From: Elephas maximus indicus
Lineage: Eukaryota; Chordata; Mammalia; Proboscidea; Elephantidae
Direction of reading: 5' to 3'
Assembly: GCF_024166365.1 (NCBI RefSeq)
Contig: NC_064826.1
Coordinates: 56,933,001-56,997,000, forward strand
DNA: 64,000 nucleotides
Shown: piece after piece, positions 25,701-35,301 of the stretch
How positions within the stretch are numbered: position 1 is the first letter of the stretch
How the letters are laid out: every line of letters begins with the position of its first letter
Notes under the pieces: model-generated
What the model saw: the letters and a program-made list of their open reading frames with translations, nothing else
The model's database searches: none
Told to the model about the DNA's origin: nothing
Position numbers and translations under genes: made by a program

Positions 25701-26527
25701 CTGTCTATGAATTTCCTTATTCCCTCCTTGATGTCTTCTATAACCCAGTCTTTTTTCAGGAGGGTATTGTTCATTTTCCAAGTATTTGATTTCTTTTCCC
25801 TCGTTCTTCTGTTATTGATCTCTAGTTTTATTGCCTTGTGGTCTGAGAAGATGCTTTGTAATATTTCGATGTTTTGGACTCTGCAAAGGTTTGTTTTATG
25901 ACCTAATATGTGGTCTATTCTAGAGAATGTTCCATGTGCGCTAGAAAAAAAAGTATATTTTGCAGCAGTTGGGTGGAGAGTTCTGTATAAGTCAATGAGG
26001 TCAAGTTGGTTGATTGTTGTAATTAGATCTTCCGTGTCTCTGTTGAGCTTCTTACTGGATGTCCTGTCCTTCTCCGAAAGGGGTGTGTTGAAGTCTCCTA
26101 CTATAATTGTGGAGGTATCTATCTCGCTTTTCAGTTCTGTTAAAATTTGATTTATATATCTTGCAGCCCTGTCATTGGGTGCGTAAATATTTAATATGGT
26201 TATGTCTTCCTGATCAATTGTCCCTTTTATCATTATATAGTGTCCTTCTTTATCCTTTGTGGTGGATTTAAGTCTAAAGTCTATTTTGTCAGAAATTAAT
26301 ATTGCTACTCCTCTTCTTTTTTGCTTATTGTTTGCTTGATATACTTTTTTCCATCCTTTGAGTTTTAGTTTGTTTGTGTCTCTAAGTCTAAGGTGTGTCT
26401 CTTGTAGGCAGCATATAGATGGATCGTGTTTCTTTATCCAGTCTGTGACTCTCTGTCTCTTTATTGGTGCATTTAGTCCATTTACATTCAGGGTAATTAT
26501 AGATAAATAAGTTTTTAGTGCTGTCAT
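22712..26527 (-). CDS. L1 ORF2 protein: endonuclease and reverse transcriptase
   Basis: 1271 residues, against 1275 in human L1. It nicks target DNA and copies L1 RNA in place (target-primed reverse transcription). The endonuclease domain (about 1-240) keeps the catalytic set N14, E43 (QETH), D145, N147 (GDFN), D205, D229 and H230 (SDH), at the same numbers as the human protein. The reverse transcriptase has D600 (SIDAEKAFD) and the FADD box at 700-703. The C-terminal zinc-knuckle-like motif is C1128, C1132, H1140, C1145. No stop or frameshift is present. ATG at 26527 shares bases with an upstream stop (ATGA). Nothing essential appears missing. Confidence 0.96.
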   Translation of the reverse strand: MTALKTYLSIITLNVNGLNAPIKRQRVTDWIKKHDPSICCLQETHLRLRDTNKLKLKGWKKVYQANNKQKRRGVAILISDKIDFRLKSTTKDKEGHYIMIKGTIDQEDITILNIYAPNDRAARYINQILTELKSEIDTSTIIVGDFNTPLSEKDRTSSKKLNRDTEDLITTINQLDLIDLYRTLHPTAAKYTFFSSAHGTFSRIDHILGHKTNLCRVQNIEILQSIFSDHKAIKLEINNRRTREKKSNTWKMNNTLLKKDWVIEDIKEGIRKFIDSNENENTSYQNLWDTAKAVLRGQFISINAHIQKEERAKIRELSLQLEQIESEQQKNPSGTRRKQIIKIRAELNELENRKTIERINKAKSWFFEKINKIDKPLARLTKEIQERKQITRIRNEKDHITTEPNEIKRIISDYYEKLYSNKFENLEEMDEFLEKHYLPKLTHSEAEQLNRPITKKEIETVIKKLPTKKSPGPDGFTAEFYQIFREELTPLLLKVFQSIENDGILPNSFYEATISLIPKPGKDITKKENYRPISLMNIDAKILNKILANRIQQHIKKIIHPDQVGFIPGMQGWFNIRKTINVIHHINKTKDKNHMILSIDAEKAFDKVQHPFMLKTLTKIGIEGKFLNIIKGIYAKPTANITLNGENLKAFPLRTGTRQGCPLSPLLFNIVLEVLARAIRLDKEIKGIRIGKEEVKLSLFADDMIIYTENPKESSRKLLKLIEEFGRVSGYKINIQKSLGFLYINKKNTEEEITKSIPFTVAPKKIRYLGINLTKDVKDLYKENYKALLQEIQKDILKWKNIPCSWIGRLNIVKMSILPKAIYTFNALPIQIPMSYFKGIEKQITNFIWKGKKPRISKALLKKKKKVGGLTLPDFRTYYTATVVKTAWYWYNNRHIDQWNRIENPDIDPSTYEQLIFDKGPVSINWGKDSLFNKWCWHNWISICKKMKQDPYLTPCTKTNSKWIKDLNIKTKTIKIMEEKIGTTLGALIQGINRIQNITKNDEEKPDNWELLKIKHLCSSKDFTKRVKRPPTDWERIFSYDISDQRLISKIYMILSKLNHKKTNNPIKKWAKDMNTHFSKEDIQAANRYMRKCSRSLAIREMQIKTTMRFHLTPARLALIQKTQNNKCWRGCGEIGTLIHCWWECKMVQPLWKSIWRYLKQLEIELPYNPEIPLLGIYPRDTRAFIQTDICTPMFIAALFTIAKSWKQPRCPSTDEWVNKLWYIHTMEYYASIKNSDESLKHFITWRNLEGIMLSEMSQRQKDKYCIRPLL

Positions 26528-26790
26528 TTTGATGCCTTTTTATGTGTGTTGTTGACAATTTCATTTTTCCACATACTTTTTTGTGCTGAGGCGTTTTTCT
26601 TAGTAAATTGTGAGATCCTCACTTTCATAGTGTTTGACTTTATGTTAGTTGAGTCGTTACGTTTTTCTTGGTTTTTGTCTTGAGTTATAGAGTTGTTATA
26701 CCTTTTTGTGGTTACCTCATTATATACCCCTATTTTTCTAAGTAAAAACCTAACTTGTATTGTTCTATATCGCCTTGTATCACTCTCCAT
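26524..26790 (-). CDS. Small inter-ORF open frame overlapping the ORF2 start
   Basis: 88 codons from ATG at 26790 to TGA at 26524-26526, lying in the 457-bp gap between ORF1 and ORF2. Its stop overlaps the ORF2 start in the ATGA arrangement used for stop-start re-initiation in other systems. The product would be very basic and lysine/asparagine-rich, with no domain I recognise. Whether it is translated is unknown; it may be chance. Confidence 0.35.
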   Translation of the reverse strand: MESDTRRYRTIQVRFLLRKIGVYNEVTTKRYNNSITQDKNQEKRNDSTNIKSNTMKVRISQFTKKNASAQKSMWKNEIVNNTHKKASK

Positions 26791-26984
26791 ATGGCAGTTC
26801 AATGCCTCCTGTATTTAGTCCCTCTTTTTGATTATTGTGATCTTTTACCTATTGACTTCCATGATTCCCTGTTATGTGTATTTTTTTTTAATTAATCTTA
26901 ATTTGTTTGTTTTTGTGATTTCCCTATTTGAGTTGATATCAGGACGTTCTGTTTTGTGACCTTGTGTTGTGCTGATATCTGATA

Positions 26985-28001
26985 TTATTGGTTCTCTGAC
27001 CAAACAATATCCTTTAGTATTTCTTGTAGCTTTGGTTTGGTTTTTGCAAATTCTCTAAACTTGTGTTTGTCTGTAAATATCTTAATTTCGCCTTCATATT
27101 TCAGAGAGAGTTTTGCTGGATATATGATCCTTGGTTGGCAGTTCTTCTCCTTCAGTGTTCTGTATATGTCGTCCCATTCCCTTCTTGCCTGCATGGTTTC
27201 TGCTGAGTAGTCAGAACATATTCTTATTGATTCTCCCTTGAAGGAAACCTTTCTTTTCTCCCTGGCTGCTTTTAAAATTTTCTGTTTATCTTTGGTTTTG
27301 GTGAGTTTGATGATAATATGTCTTGGTGTTTTTCTTTTTGGATCAATCTTAAATGGGGTTCGATGAGCATCTTGGATAGATATGCTTTCGTCTTTCATGA
27401 TGTCAGGGAAGTTTTCTGTCAGAAGTTCTTCAACTATTTTCTCTGTGTTTTCTGTCCCCCCTCCCTGTTCTGGGACTCCAATCACCCGCAGGTTATCCTT
27501 CTTGATAGAGTCCCACATAATTCTTAGGGTTTCTTCATTTTTTTTAATTCTTTTATCTGATTTTTTTTCAGCTATGTTGGTGTTGATTCCCTGGTCCTCC
27601 AGATGTCCCAGTCTGCATTCTAATTGCTCGAGTCTGCTCCTCTGACTTCCTAGTGTGTTGTCTAATTCTGTTATTTTATTGTTAATCTTTTGGATTTCTA
27701 CATGTTGTCTCTCTATGGATTCTTGCAACTTATTAATTTTTCCAGTATGTTCTTGAATAATCTTTTTGAGTTCTTCAACAGTTTTATCAGTGTGTTCCTT
27801 GGCTTTTTCTGCAGATATCCTAATTTCATTTGTGATATCATTAAGCATTCTGTAAATTAGTTTTTTATATTCTGTATCTGATAATTCCAAAATTGTATCT
27901 TCATTTGGGAAAGATTTTGATTCTTTTGTTTGGGGAGTTGGAGAAGCTGTCACGGTCTGCTTCTTTAAGTGGTTTGATATGGATTGTTGTCTCCGAGCCA
28001 T
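26985..28001 (-). CDS. L1 ORF1 protein: RNA-binding chaperone
   Basis: 338 residues from the ATG at 28001, the same length as human ORF1p. It forms the L1 ribonucleoprotein by coating L1 RNA as a trimer. After a polar N-terminus, a heptad-rich coiled coil covers about 45-160. An RRM-like fold follows at about 168-250 (LRVIGVPE and RHIIIKL strands). The C-terminal domain, about 255-325, holds ARREWDDIYRTL and YPAKLSLKYEG. The frame is uninterrupted. An upstream in-frame GTG at 28004 is not a likely start. Confidence 0.95.
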   Translation of the reverse strand: MARRQQSISNHLKKQTVTASPTPQTKESKSFPNEDTILELSDTEYKKLIYRMLNDITNEIRISAEKAKEHTDKTVEELKKIIQEHTGKINKLQESIERQHVEIQKINNKITELDNTLGSQRSRLEQLECRLGHLEDQGINTNIAEKKSDKRIKKNEETLRIMWDSIKKDNLRVIGVPEQGGGTENTEKIVEELLTENFPDIMKDESISIQDAHRTPFKIDPKRKTPRHIIIKLTKTKDKQKILKAAREKRKVSFKGESIRICSDYSAETMQARREWDDIYRTLKEKNCQPRIIYPAKLSLKYEGEIKIFTDKHKFREFAKTKPKLQEILKDIVWSENQ

Positions 28002-28499
28002 CACTGGGAAACTAGTTTTTCCAGAAAATCCGCTAAAAAAAAACTGCAGTCAGATCCCTATCAGAGTTCTCCCTCTGGCTCAGGCTATTCAGATGTTAAT
28101 GAAGCCGCCTGCGTGCAGTCCATATCCCTGTGGGACGGTTCCCCGGCTCGGGTGCTGCTCTTTCTGCTCCAAGATCAGTCACTGCCTCCCGGGGACTTCT
28201 CCTAACGGCTGCGTCCCACGCCGCCCGTGGAACCGGCTAGTCCCCCTCCCGGGGTTAGTTCAGGGGGTGGAGCAGGTCCCTGTGCTTGTGCCGTACCTGA
28301 CTGGTATGCTGGCTCCAGGCTCTGGAAACAATCGCTGCTTCCCCGTATTAGTTCGTTCTCCGTCTCTAAATCTGTGTTTGTTGTTCAGGGTTCGTAGATT
28401 GTTATGTATGTGATCGATTCACTTGTTTTTCCGTGTCTTTGTTGTAAGAGGGATCCGAGGTAGCGTCTGCCTAGTCCGCCATCTTGGCTCCGCCTCGCC
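28002..28499 (-). promoter_or_regulatory. L1 5'UTR with internal promoter and YY1 site
   Basis: 498 bp, relatively GC- and CpG-rich compared with the AT-rich surroundings. A YY1-type core CCAAGATGGC lies on the L1 strand at 28487-28478, +13 to +22 from the 5' end, the position at which YY1 sets the start site in human L1. No tandem monomer repeats are present, unlike mouse L1. An antisense open frame crosses this segment (see findings). Confidence 0.75.
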
Positions 28500-29185
28500 T
28501 CGCTTTTACTTTTAATGTTGAAAGAAATGGTCTAACTGTGCTTCCCTTTATATCTATACATGCTTTGACCACAAGTTGTTACCCTACCAGATCCACACTT
28601 CCTTGCACGTCATAATGACCAGAGACTGACTGGCAACACCATAAATATCAGACCATCTCAGCGGCCAGATGACAACACAGATACTCTTTGTTCTAAGCCA
28701 CATTTGCACAGCAGTCCAGAATTTGCCTAAGTAGGGCTTGGAGGCAAGAAGGAGAGAATTCCTATATCTTGGATGCAGAACCTGCCAGGGAAGGTCTGAT
28801 GGCTCTTATTTCCAAATACAATCTTAATTACTACGAAGGATGCTGGACAAGTGTCTTGTCATTCCACTGGAAAATCACTCTCACTATTCATAGCTGAATG
28901 AAGCAATAAAAGTGCTGAACACTTTTATCTTCCTATGCTTTCCCAAAGTCCCAGGAACAATGCTCAGGCACAGAGGCTGGTCACTAAACTTGAATATTTT
29001 ACTGAACTAAATAAAGGCGTGAACAGGAAAACACGGATAAGCTAAAACTGTAAAGGCTTATTCTTTACCAATGCAGTCTTATTTTCTCCCTGTAAACCCT
29101 TTAGTCAAAAGTCATTTATTAATGTAATAAAATTTACTGAGAACCAATCTGCCAGGTCCTGTGCCAGGAGCCGTGAATAGAGTGC

Positions 29186-29618
29186 ATTCATTCCTGTGGG
29201 TGCCGTAACAAATCACCACAAATTGAACGCTTAAATTTAGTCTCTCTGGAGAACGAAAGTTCACAATAAAGGTGTCAGCAAGGCAGCGCTCCCTACTGAA
29301 GTTCCAGGGGAGAATCTGTTCCATGCTCCTAGGAGCTTCTGGTAGTTACCAACTTTCCTTGGCTTGGGACCACATCACTCCAATCTCAGCCTCTATCTTC
29401 ACATCACCTTCTCTGTATCTGTCTTCTCTATGTGTCTCTTATATAGACACTTGTTACTGAATTTGGGACCCACCCAGATAATCTAGGATTATCTCCTCAC
29501 CTCAGGAACCTGAATTTAATTAAGTCTGCAAAGATCCTTTTTCCAAATAAGGTCATATTCAGAGGCTTTAGGGATTAAGATATGGACATACCTGTTTGAG
29601 GGCCACTGGTCAGTGCGC
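29186..29618 (-). repeat. MaLR-type solo LTR, antisense
   Basis: 'gtaacaaatcaccacaaat' at the left, 'acccagataatctaggatta' and 'aataaggtcatattcagagg' toward the right follow the order of an antisense MaLR LTR. Old and diverged; no internal region attached. Confidence 0.65.
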
Positions 29619-31889
29619 TACCAAGAGAAAGATAAATATGATACAGCTTTTGCCTTTACGAAAAGGAGAATCAAGACTATGAGGGAACCCACAGGCTGAA
29701 TTACCAGGACCTAGATAATCAAGACATACTGATACTATTTTTAAAACATTCCAAAATAATGAATACACGCACAAATGCCAACAGGGCTGGCCTTGAAGGA
29801 AATAAAGTGAGGAGTCAGGTGTTGGAAATGCTTCTCTTCTTTCTCCGTGCATTTGAGTCAGCAACCTAATCAATCATTCCAAAATCCACCAGATACTCCA
29901 AGACAACAGTGCTCACCAGTCCCTGAATTCTCATATTCAAATAAGAACCTGAAATCTGAGGAGCAGGTGGGGTAGATTGGGTAGTAGATTGAACAGCACT
30001 AGATGACAGAAATGAATTTTGCTGTGACTGAAACTGGCAGGAGTGCTAGCTAAGTATGCTTAGAATGAGCATCTGTTCAGGACAAAGGCTGAGGCAAGGC
30101 TGAGAGGAGAGAAAATAAACTCAGCCCACTGATGGAATGTGACAGTTCGAGGAAGGTGGTTCAGAGATACAGCTGATGCCTCCAACAATCAAACAGATCT
30201 TTTAAAACAAGACAATTAAGCTTGTGTATGCATCTTGAGAAAACTCTTTTTGAGAGCTGGATTTTGGATCTACAGCCTCTGTATTTCATGCCCTGCAACT
30301 ACACTGAAAATGCATTAACTGGCAGCTCTCGTCATTTTCTCTTTCCTTACCACACGCTTTGTTGCCAATTTGAGAATGCATTATCTAACATATGATCCCT
30401 AGAGAATTTTTTTTTTTTTAAATCATTCAGAGTATGTATGGAAAATAACAGCTATAAAATCTCTTTTACATAAGCCGTTTCAAACAGATAGGTTTTTCAT
30501 TTATTTTTTACTACACTAACTTAACATCTCATCCTTCCAGAATATAGCTGGTTGAGCTTATCCACCTTTGCAAAAAATTCTGGAATCTAAGGAACCCAGC
30601 CAGAATGACAAAAAATATATCAGAGCCTAATAGTGTGCTTGACTATCACTGGTTTTCTCAATGTTTACAGCATCTGAAGTGCTCTGAGTCTTCTCTAGTT
30701 TAAATATTAATAGGCTCTCTTGCCCAACCCAGGTTTATCATGGTAAAATAAAACGGTTCCCACTTAAAGCTATGAGGCAAACTGGTTAGCAGACCATGCA
30801 GAGGCCGGAGAAAGGAAGTAATTCAGTCAGTGTACTTGAACAACATTCAATTTCATACTTTCTCTTGCCTAGTCCCTACTTACTTGCCAAGCCTGAGAGC
30901 TTTGGGCTTTATAGTTCTTCAGCAAAGTGCTGTAAGCATGGGAAAGCCAAGAAAAGCGAGGTGCCAGGAAGATGGAAGTGTGGATTATAACCTCCACGGC
31001 TCTTCATTCATCCAAACCCGTGAATAAAGCAATGAATAAAGTCTTACTCTTTGACAAAAGGTTTAGATTTGCATAATTTCTATCGACTTTTCTCTTATTT
31101 AAAACCCAACCAAGCATAATGAGAAATCTGTCATCTGAGACAAAGGAAATATTGCCCTTCCCACCCAAATTTACCAATATTCACAAGCTATTTTAGACAG
31201 AGCTTTTTCAGTAGTCATTAATAAGAAGAGAGGAAAATTCTGGCAAATTAAAAGCCTTACTGAGACATTTTGTTCAAGGAAATGGAAGATCTGCTTCTTG
31301 AACCACTAATCGTTAAAGGAATTCTAAATGTTACTCACAGCTCAGCAACTAAGTCTTAAAACAGGGTTTGGTAAATGTCTGAAGATTGAGGTGTATCCTG
31401 CCTGAACACATGCAAATGGGCCAGATGACACTCTGCGGTCTCAGGGCTCAAGAATCTATGCTGAAGCTATTTTTATGCATTAATATTCTGTACTTCTACA
31501 TGGTTACTTTAAATGGGTCTGTATATAAGATGGAATATTATCCGCATATCCAGTTATCTTAGCAATGTTATAAAAGCCCCAATGAGAGAAGGCTTTTAAA
31601 TCCATCCTAATTAACTTTGAACCAATTCACTTGCTTTAGTTTTATCATTTGCTAATCAATATTCATAACTGAGTCCAGAACTACAAGAGAAACTTAGGAA
31701 AGTATCTGGCTTTGCCTTTGGGTAGGTGATTAAATCACCAAGGGCAGGTGATGGGTTATTCTCTTCCTGAACATCTCCAGAGACTTGGCAAACTTTCACA
31801 GTGGTAAGCTTCTAAAGAGCAAAGAAGCTGTTTTCAAACAGGTTCTTATAAACAGTTTTGCTTGTGGTGGATTGCAGTGATCCAATCCA

Positions 31890-32222
31890 GGAGTCAGCAA
31901 ACCGCAACCAAGAGCCAAATCCAGCTTGCCACCTGCGTTTGTAAGGCCCACAACTAAAGAATGTTTCTACATTTTAATACAGTTGGAAAAAATCAAAAGA
32001 AGACTATTTCCTGATACATGAAATTTATACAAAATTCAAATTTCAGTGTCCACAAGCAAAGTTCTGTTGGAACACAGCCATACCCCTTCATTTACAAATT
32101 CTCTGTGGCTGCTTTTATGCTACAAATGGTAGATTTGAGTAGTTGCAAGAGACCATATGTCCTGCAGAGCCCAAAATATTTACCATCCAACCCTGTACAG
32201 AAAAAGCTTGCTGCCCTCTGAT
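31890..32222 (+). repeat. Non-autonomous hAT-like DNA transposon
   Basis: Left end 'caggagtcagcaaacc' and right end 'aaaaagcttgctgccctctg' are diverged inverted ends. The internal 'gttggaacacagcca' and 'ggctgcttttatgctaca' blocks belong to a common mammalian hAT-type repeat. The family name was not assigned. Confidence 0.6.
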
Positions 32223-32407
32223 TTAAACAATTGTAATATTAATATCAATTAATTTTCTTTTCAATTAGTCATCCCCATCTTGAAGGTTTTACTTTTTTCA
32301 TTTATGATCCTAACATGTACTCATTTGAAAATATTAAACCAAAATAAAATCCAGCAAATCAGTAATCCCTGATTAGTTAGTATGAAGGTGAGCTCCATTT
32401 TAACTTC

Positions 32408-32801
32408 TGTTATGTATTGAATTGTGTCTCTCAAAAATATGTGTTGCAAATCCTAACCTCTAGGTTTCTGGTTATAATCAATCCCATTTGGGAATGCATT
32501 ATGTTAATGAGGCAGAATTAATGTAGGGTGTACTTTGAGTCAATCTCTTTTGAAAGATTAAACAAGCAAGGAGAAGCAGAAATGGAGGAAGAGAGATGCC
32601 AAGCCATATGAAGATTGCCCAGGAGAACCTTAGAAGAGACAAGGACCTTCCTCCAGAGCAGACAGAGAAGGCAAGCCTTCTCCTAGAGCTGGCACCCTGA
32701 CTTCAGACTTCTAGCTTCCTAAACTGTGAGAAAATAAATTTCTGTATGTTAAAGCTACGTACTTGTGATATTTGTTATAGAAGCACCAGATAACTACAAC
32801 A
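32408..32801 (+). repeat. MaLR 5' LTR
   Basis: Starts TGTTATGTATTGAATTGTG and ends ...GATAACTACAACA. It matches the 3' LTR block for block ('cccatttgggaatg', 'gttaatgaggcag', 'caatctcttttga', 'ctaaactgtgagaaaataa'). An 'aataaa' hexamer lies near 32734. Confidence 0.88.
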
Positions 32802-32804
32802 ATT

Positions 32805-32820
32805 TGGTACTAGGAGTGGG
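32805..32820 (+). other. tRNA-Leu-type primer binding site
   Basis: TGGTACTAGGAGTGGG immediately inside the 5' LTR differs at one base from the complement of the 3' end of a tRNA-Leu(TAA), the primer class expected for ERVL/MaLR elements. Confidence 0.7.
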
Positions 32821-33408
32821 TGCTGCTCTAACAGATACCTAAAATGTAGAAGTGGTTTTGAAATTGGGTAATGGGTAGAGGCTGGAAGAATTTTAAGGTT
32901 CCTAAAATTTTGTAAAGCCTGGATTTTCTAGAAGACACTGTTGCTAGAATTATGGACATCAAAAGTAATTCTGGTGAGGGTTCTGAAGGAAGTGAGGAGA
33001 GCTATAGAGAAAGTCTCTATCGTCTTAGAGAATACATATGGTGCCAGCAACAGAATGTTGCTAGAAATGTGGACATTAAACGTGCTTCTGGTTAGGCTTT
33101 AAAAGAAAATAATGAACATGTGATTTGGACAATGGAGGAAGGGCAATAATTTTTATGCAGTGGCAAAGAACTTGTCTGAATTATGTTCAAATGTTTGGTG
33201 GGAGGTGGAACTTATAAGTGATAAACTCGGATATCTAAGCAAGATCTTAAAGAGACAGCATGGTTTCTCCTTGCCGCTTATAGTAAAATTCAAGAGGAAA
33301 GAGAAGGACTTAAAAATGAACTGTGCAAAATGAAAACAAAACAAAGATTTGGAAAATGCTGCTGGATAAACTAAGGACATGAGTTCTAGGACGTTCACCA
33401 AGGACGTA

Positions 33409-34525
33409 GCTACACAATCTTTTGTTAAAGGGATTAAGCCTGCAACTGATGGATCAAACCAACTACCACAGCAGAAAACCCATGAGCTTAGACTGAAGGG
33501 GCCAGAGACAAGACAAAAGGAAATAAAACTGTCTGCCTCTTGGATTTCCATAGGTAGGAAACAGATCAAAGGAGCTATATCTGTTGTCCTTCGAGAAAAA
33601 GGACTATCCCTGGAGCAACTTGGAGATCAGCAGAACTGATAGAAGGAGCATGGGAAACAAGGTTGCCTTGATTTCAAAGGGTAGAACCATGGCATGCTAG
33701 GTTTCAAAGGGTCAGGCCACAGCCCCCTAGGTTTCAAGAGACAAATCTTCACCAACTCACTTCTGGAGTGTGGGGCTATCATTTAGTTTGGGCAAGAGGA
33801 TAGGACCACTGCCCAAAACTGATGGGGCAGGGCTGCCATGCCCAAGGGGCAGAAAAATGGGGCCTGCCAGGGCCGTGAGGGTGGGGTCACCACTCACATG
33901 TAGCAGGAGAATGGGGCTACACAAAGCCAAGCAAGCAGAGTTGCAGTCTCAGTGGGTTTGAAAGACAAAGCTGAACGGCTACACAATCTTTTATTAAAGA
34001 GATTAAGCCTGTGACTGTTAGATCAAACCAACTGCCACAATAGAAAACACATCAGCTTGACTGAAGGGATCAGACACAGGATGAAAGAAAACTGTCTGCC
34101 TCTTGGAATCCTAAATGCAGGCAACAGGTCAAAGGAGCTACAACTATTGTCCTCCAAGAAAAGAGCCATCTTGGAACAGCTTGGAGATCATTAGAACTGT
34201 TGGATGGAGCATGAGAAGAGGGGCCTTCTCCATTTTACTGGGTGGGACCAAGGTCTCCTGGATCTCAAAGGGTGGGACCACAGCCTCCTAGGATCTTCAT
34301 TAACTTGGATTCGGAGTGTGTGGCTGCCATTAAGGTATGCCAGGGGGATGGGGTCACTACCCAAGGTTCAGGAGGCAGTGCTGCCATGCACAAGAGGCAG
34401 AAGAATGGGGCCTGCCAGGGCAAAAGGGGTGGGATCACCACTCAGATGCACTAGGGGAATAGGGCTGCCCAACACCAAGGGAGCAGAGTTGCCATCCCAT
34501 GGGCCTGGAAGGCAAAGCTGAAGCC
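33409..34525 (+). repeat. Two diverged ~569-bp direct repeats in the MaLR interior
   Basis: Unit one 33409-33977 and unit two 33978-34525 align over their length. Both open 'gctacacaatctttt', share 'actgtctgcctcttgg', 'ggggcctgccaggg' and 'gggatcaccactca'-like blocks, and close with 'caaagctgaa'. They differ at many bases and several indels, so the duplication is old. Confidence 0.85.
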
Positions 34526-35301
34526 CAGGGCTGAAGGGCCTCCACCCAGAATCGAGAGGGCATGGCGAACACCCAGAATCTGAAGGATGGAGCCATATGT
34601 CCAGAGAATGGAAGATTATTTTCAAGCCTTGAGAGCTAATGTGAATTGTTCTGCTGTGTTTTAGACTTGCTTGATGCCCATTATCCCTTCTTTGCCTCCA
34701 ATTTCTCCCATTTGTGATAGAAATGTCTACTTTGTGCCTGTTCCACCATTGTACTTTTGAAACAGATAACTTGTAGTCTAAATTTCACAGGTTCACAGAT
34801 GAAGAGGAATTTTGCCCCAGGATAGAATACGCCTAAAGTCTCGCCCATATTTGATTTAGATGATTCAGAAGATGCGATTTTGCACTTGGGGCTAATTTAA
34901 GAGTTTTGGGATGATGTGATGGGGTGGATGTGTTTTACATGTACCCTTTGAGAGGCCAAAAGATAGAACGTTATTTATTGAATTGTGTCCCCCCAAAATA
35001 TGTGTTGTAAATCCTGACCTCTATGCCTGTGGTTATAATCCCATTTGGGAATGGGTTGTGTTTGTTATGTTAATGAGGCAGGATTAGTGTAGGGTGTACC
35101 TTGAATCAATCTCTTTTGAGATATACAGAGATTAAACAATCAAGGGAAAACCAAGAAGGGATAAGAGAGATGCCAAGCCATACGGTGACTGCACAGGATC
35201 AGAAGCTTAGAAGAGCAAGGACCTTCCTCTAGAATTAAGACAGAAAGCCTTTCCCTAAAGCTGGTGCCCTGAATTCAGATTTCTAGCCTCCTAAACTGTG
35301 A

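Larger units (their letters stand above)
21699..28499 (-). mobile_element. Full-length L1 LINE with both ORFs intact
   Basis: About 6.8 kb, complete from 5' end to poly(A). It has a 498-bp 5'UTR with a YY1-like site at the very start, ORF1 (338 codons), a 457-bp inter-ORF region, ORF2 (1271 codons), a roughly 1-kb 3'UTR, AATAAA (antisense at 21724-21729) and an A-tail of about 16-20 bases. It is flanked by a perfect 14-bp target-site duplication TCGCTTTTACTTTT at 21685-21698 and 28500-28513. Neither ORF has a stop or frameshift. Intact frames and an unmutated duplication point to a young insertion. It lies between GRM3 and ELAPOR2, opposite in strand to GRM3. Confidence 0.97.
28514..32402. 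other. Intergenic DNA between the L1 and the MaLR element
   Basis: Mostly AT-rich. A MaLR LTR at 29.2-29.6 kb and a hAT-like element at 31.9-32.2 kb are annotated separately. Nothing nameable was seen in 28514-29185 or 29619-31889. Open frames there are short and carry no recognised domain. Confidence 0.75.

Noticed and set aside
25296..26150. Several plus-strand frames of 67-113 codons within the L1
   Set aside because: Antisense shadows of ORF2, with composition mirroring it.
33153..33639. Frames on both strands in the MaLR interior
   Set aside because: MaLR interiors normally lack genes, and these frames show no gag, pol or env motif.
34204..34625. Overlapping G/P-rich frames in the second interior repeat
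   Set aside because: Low-complexity by-product of the G-rich repeat units.
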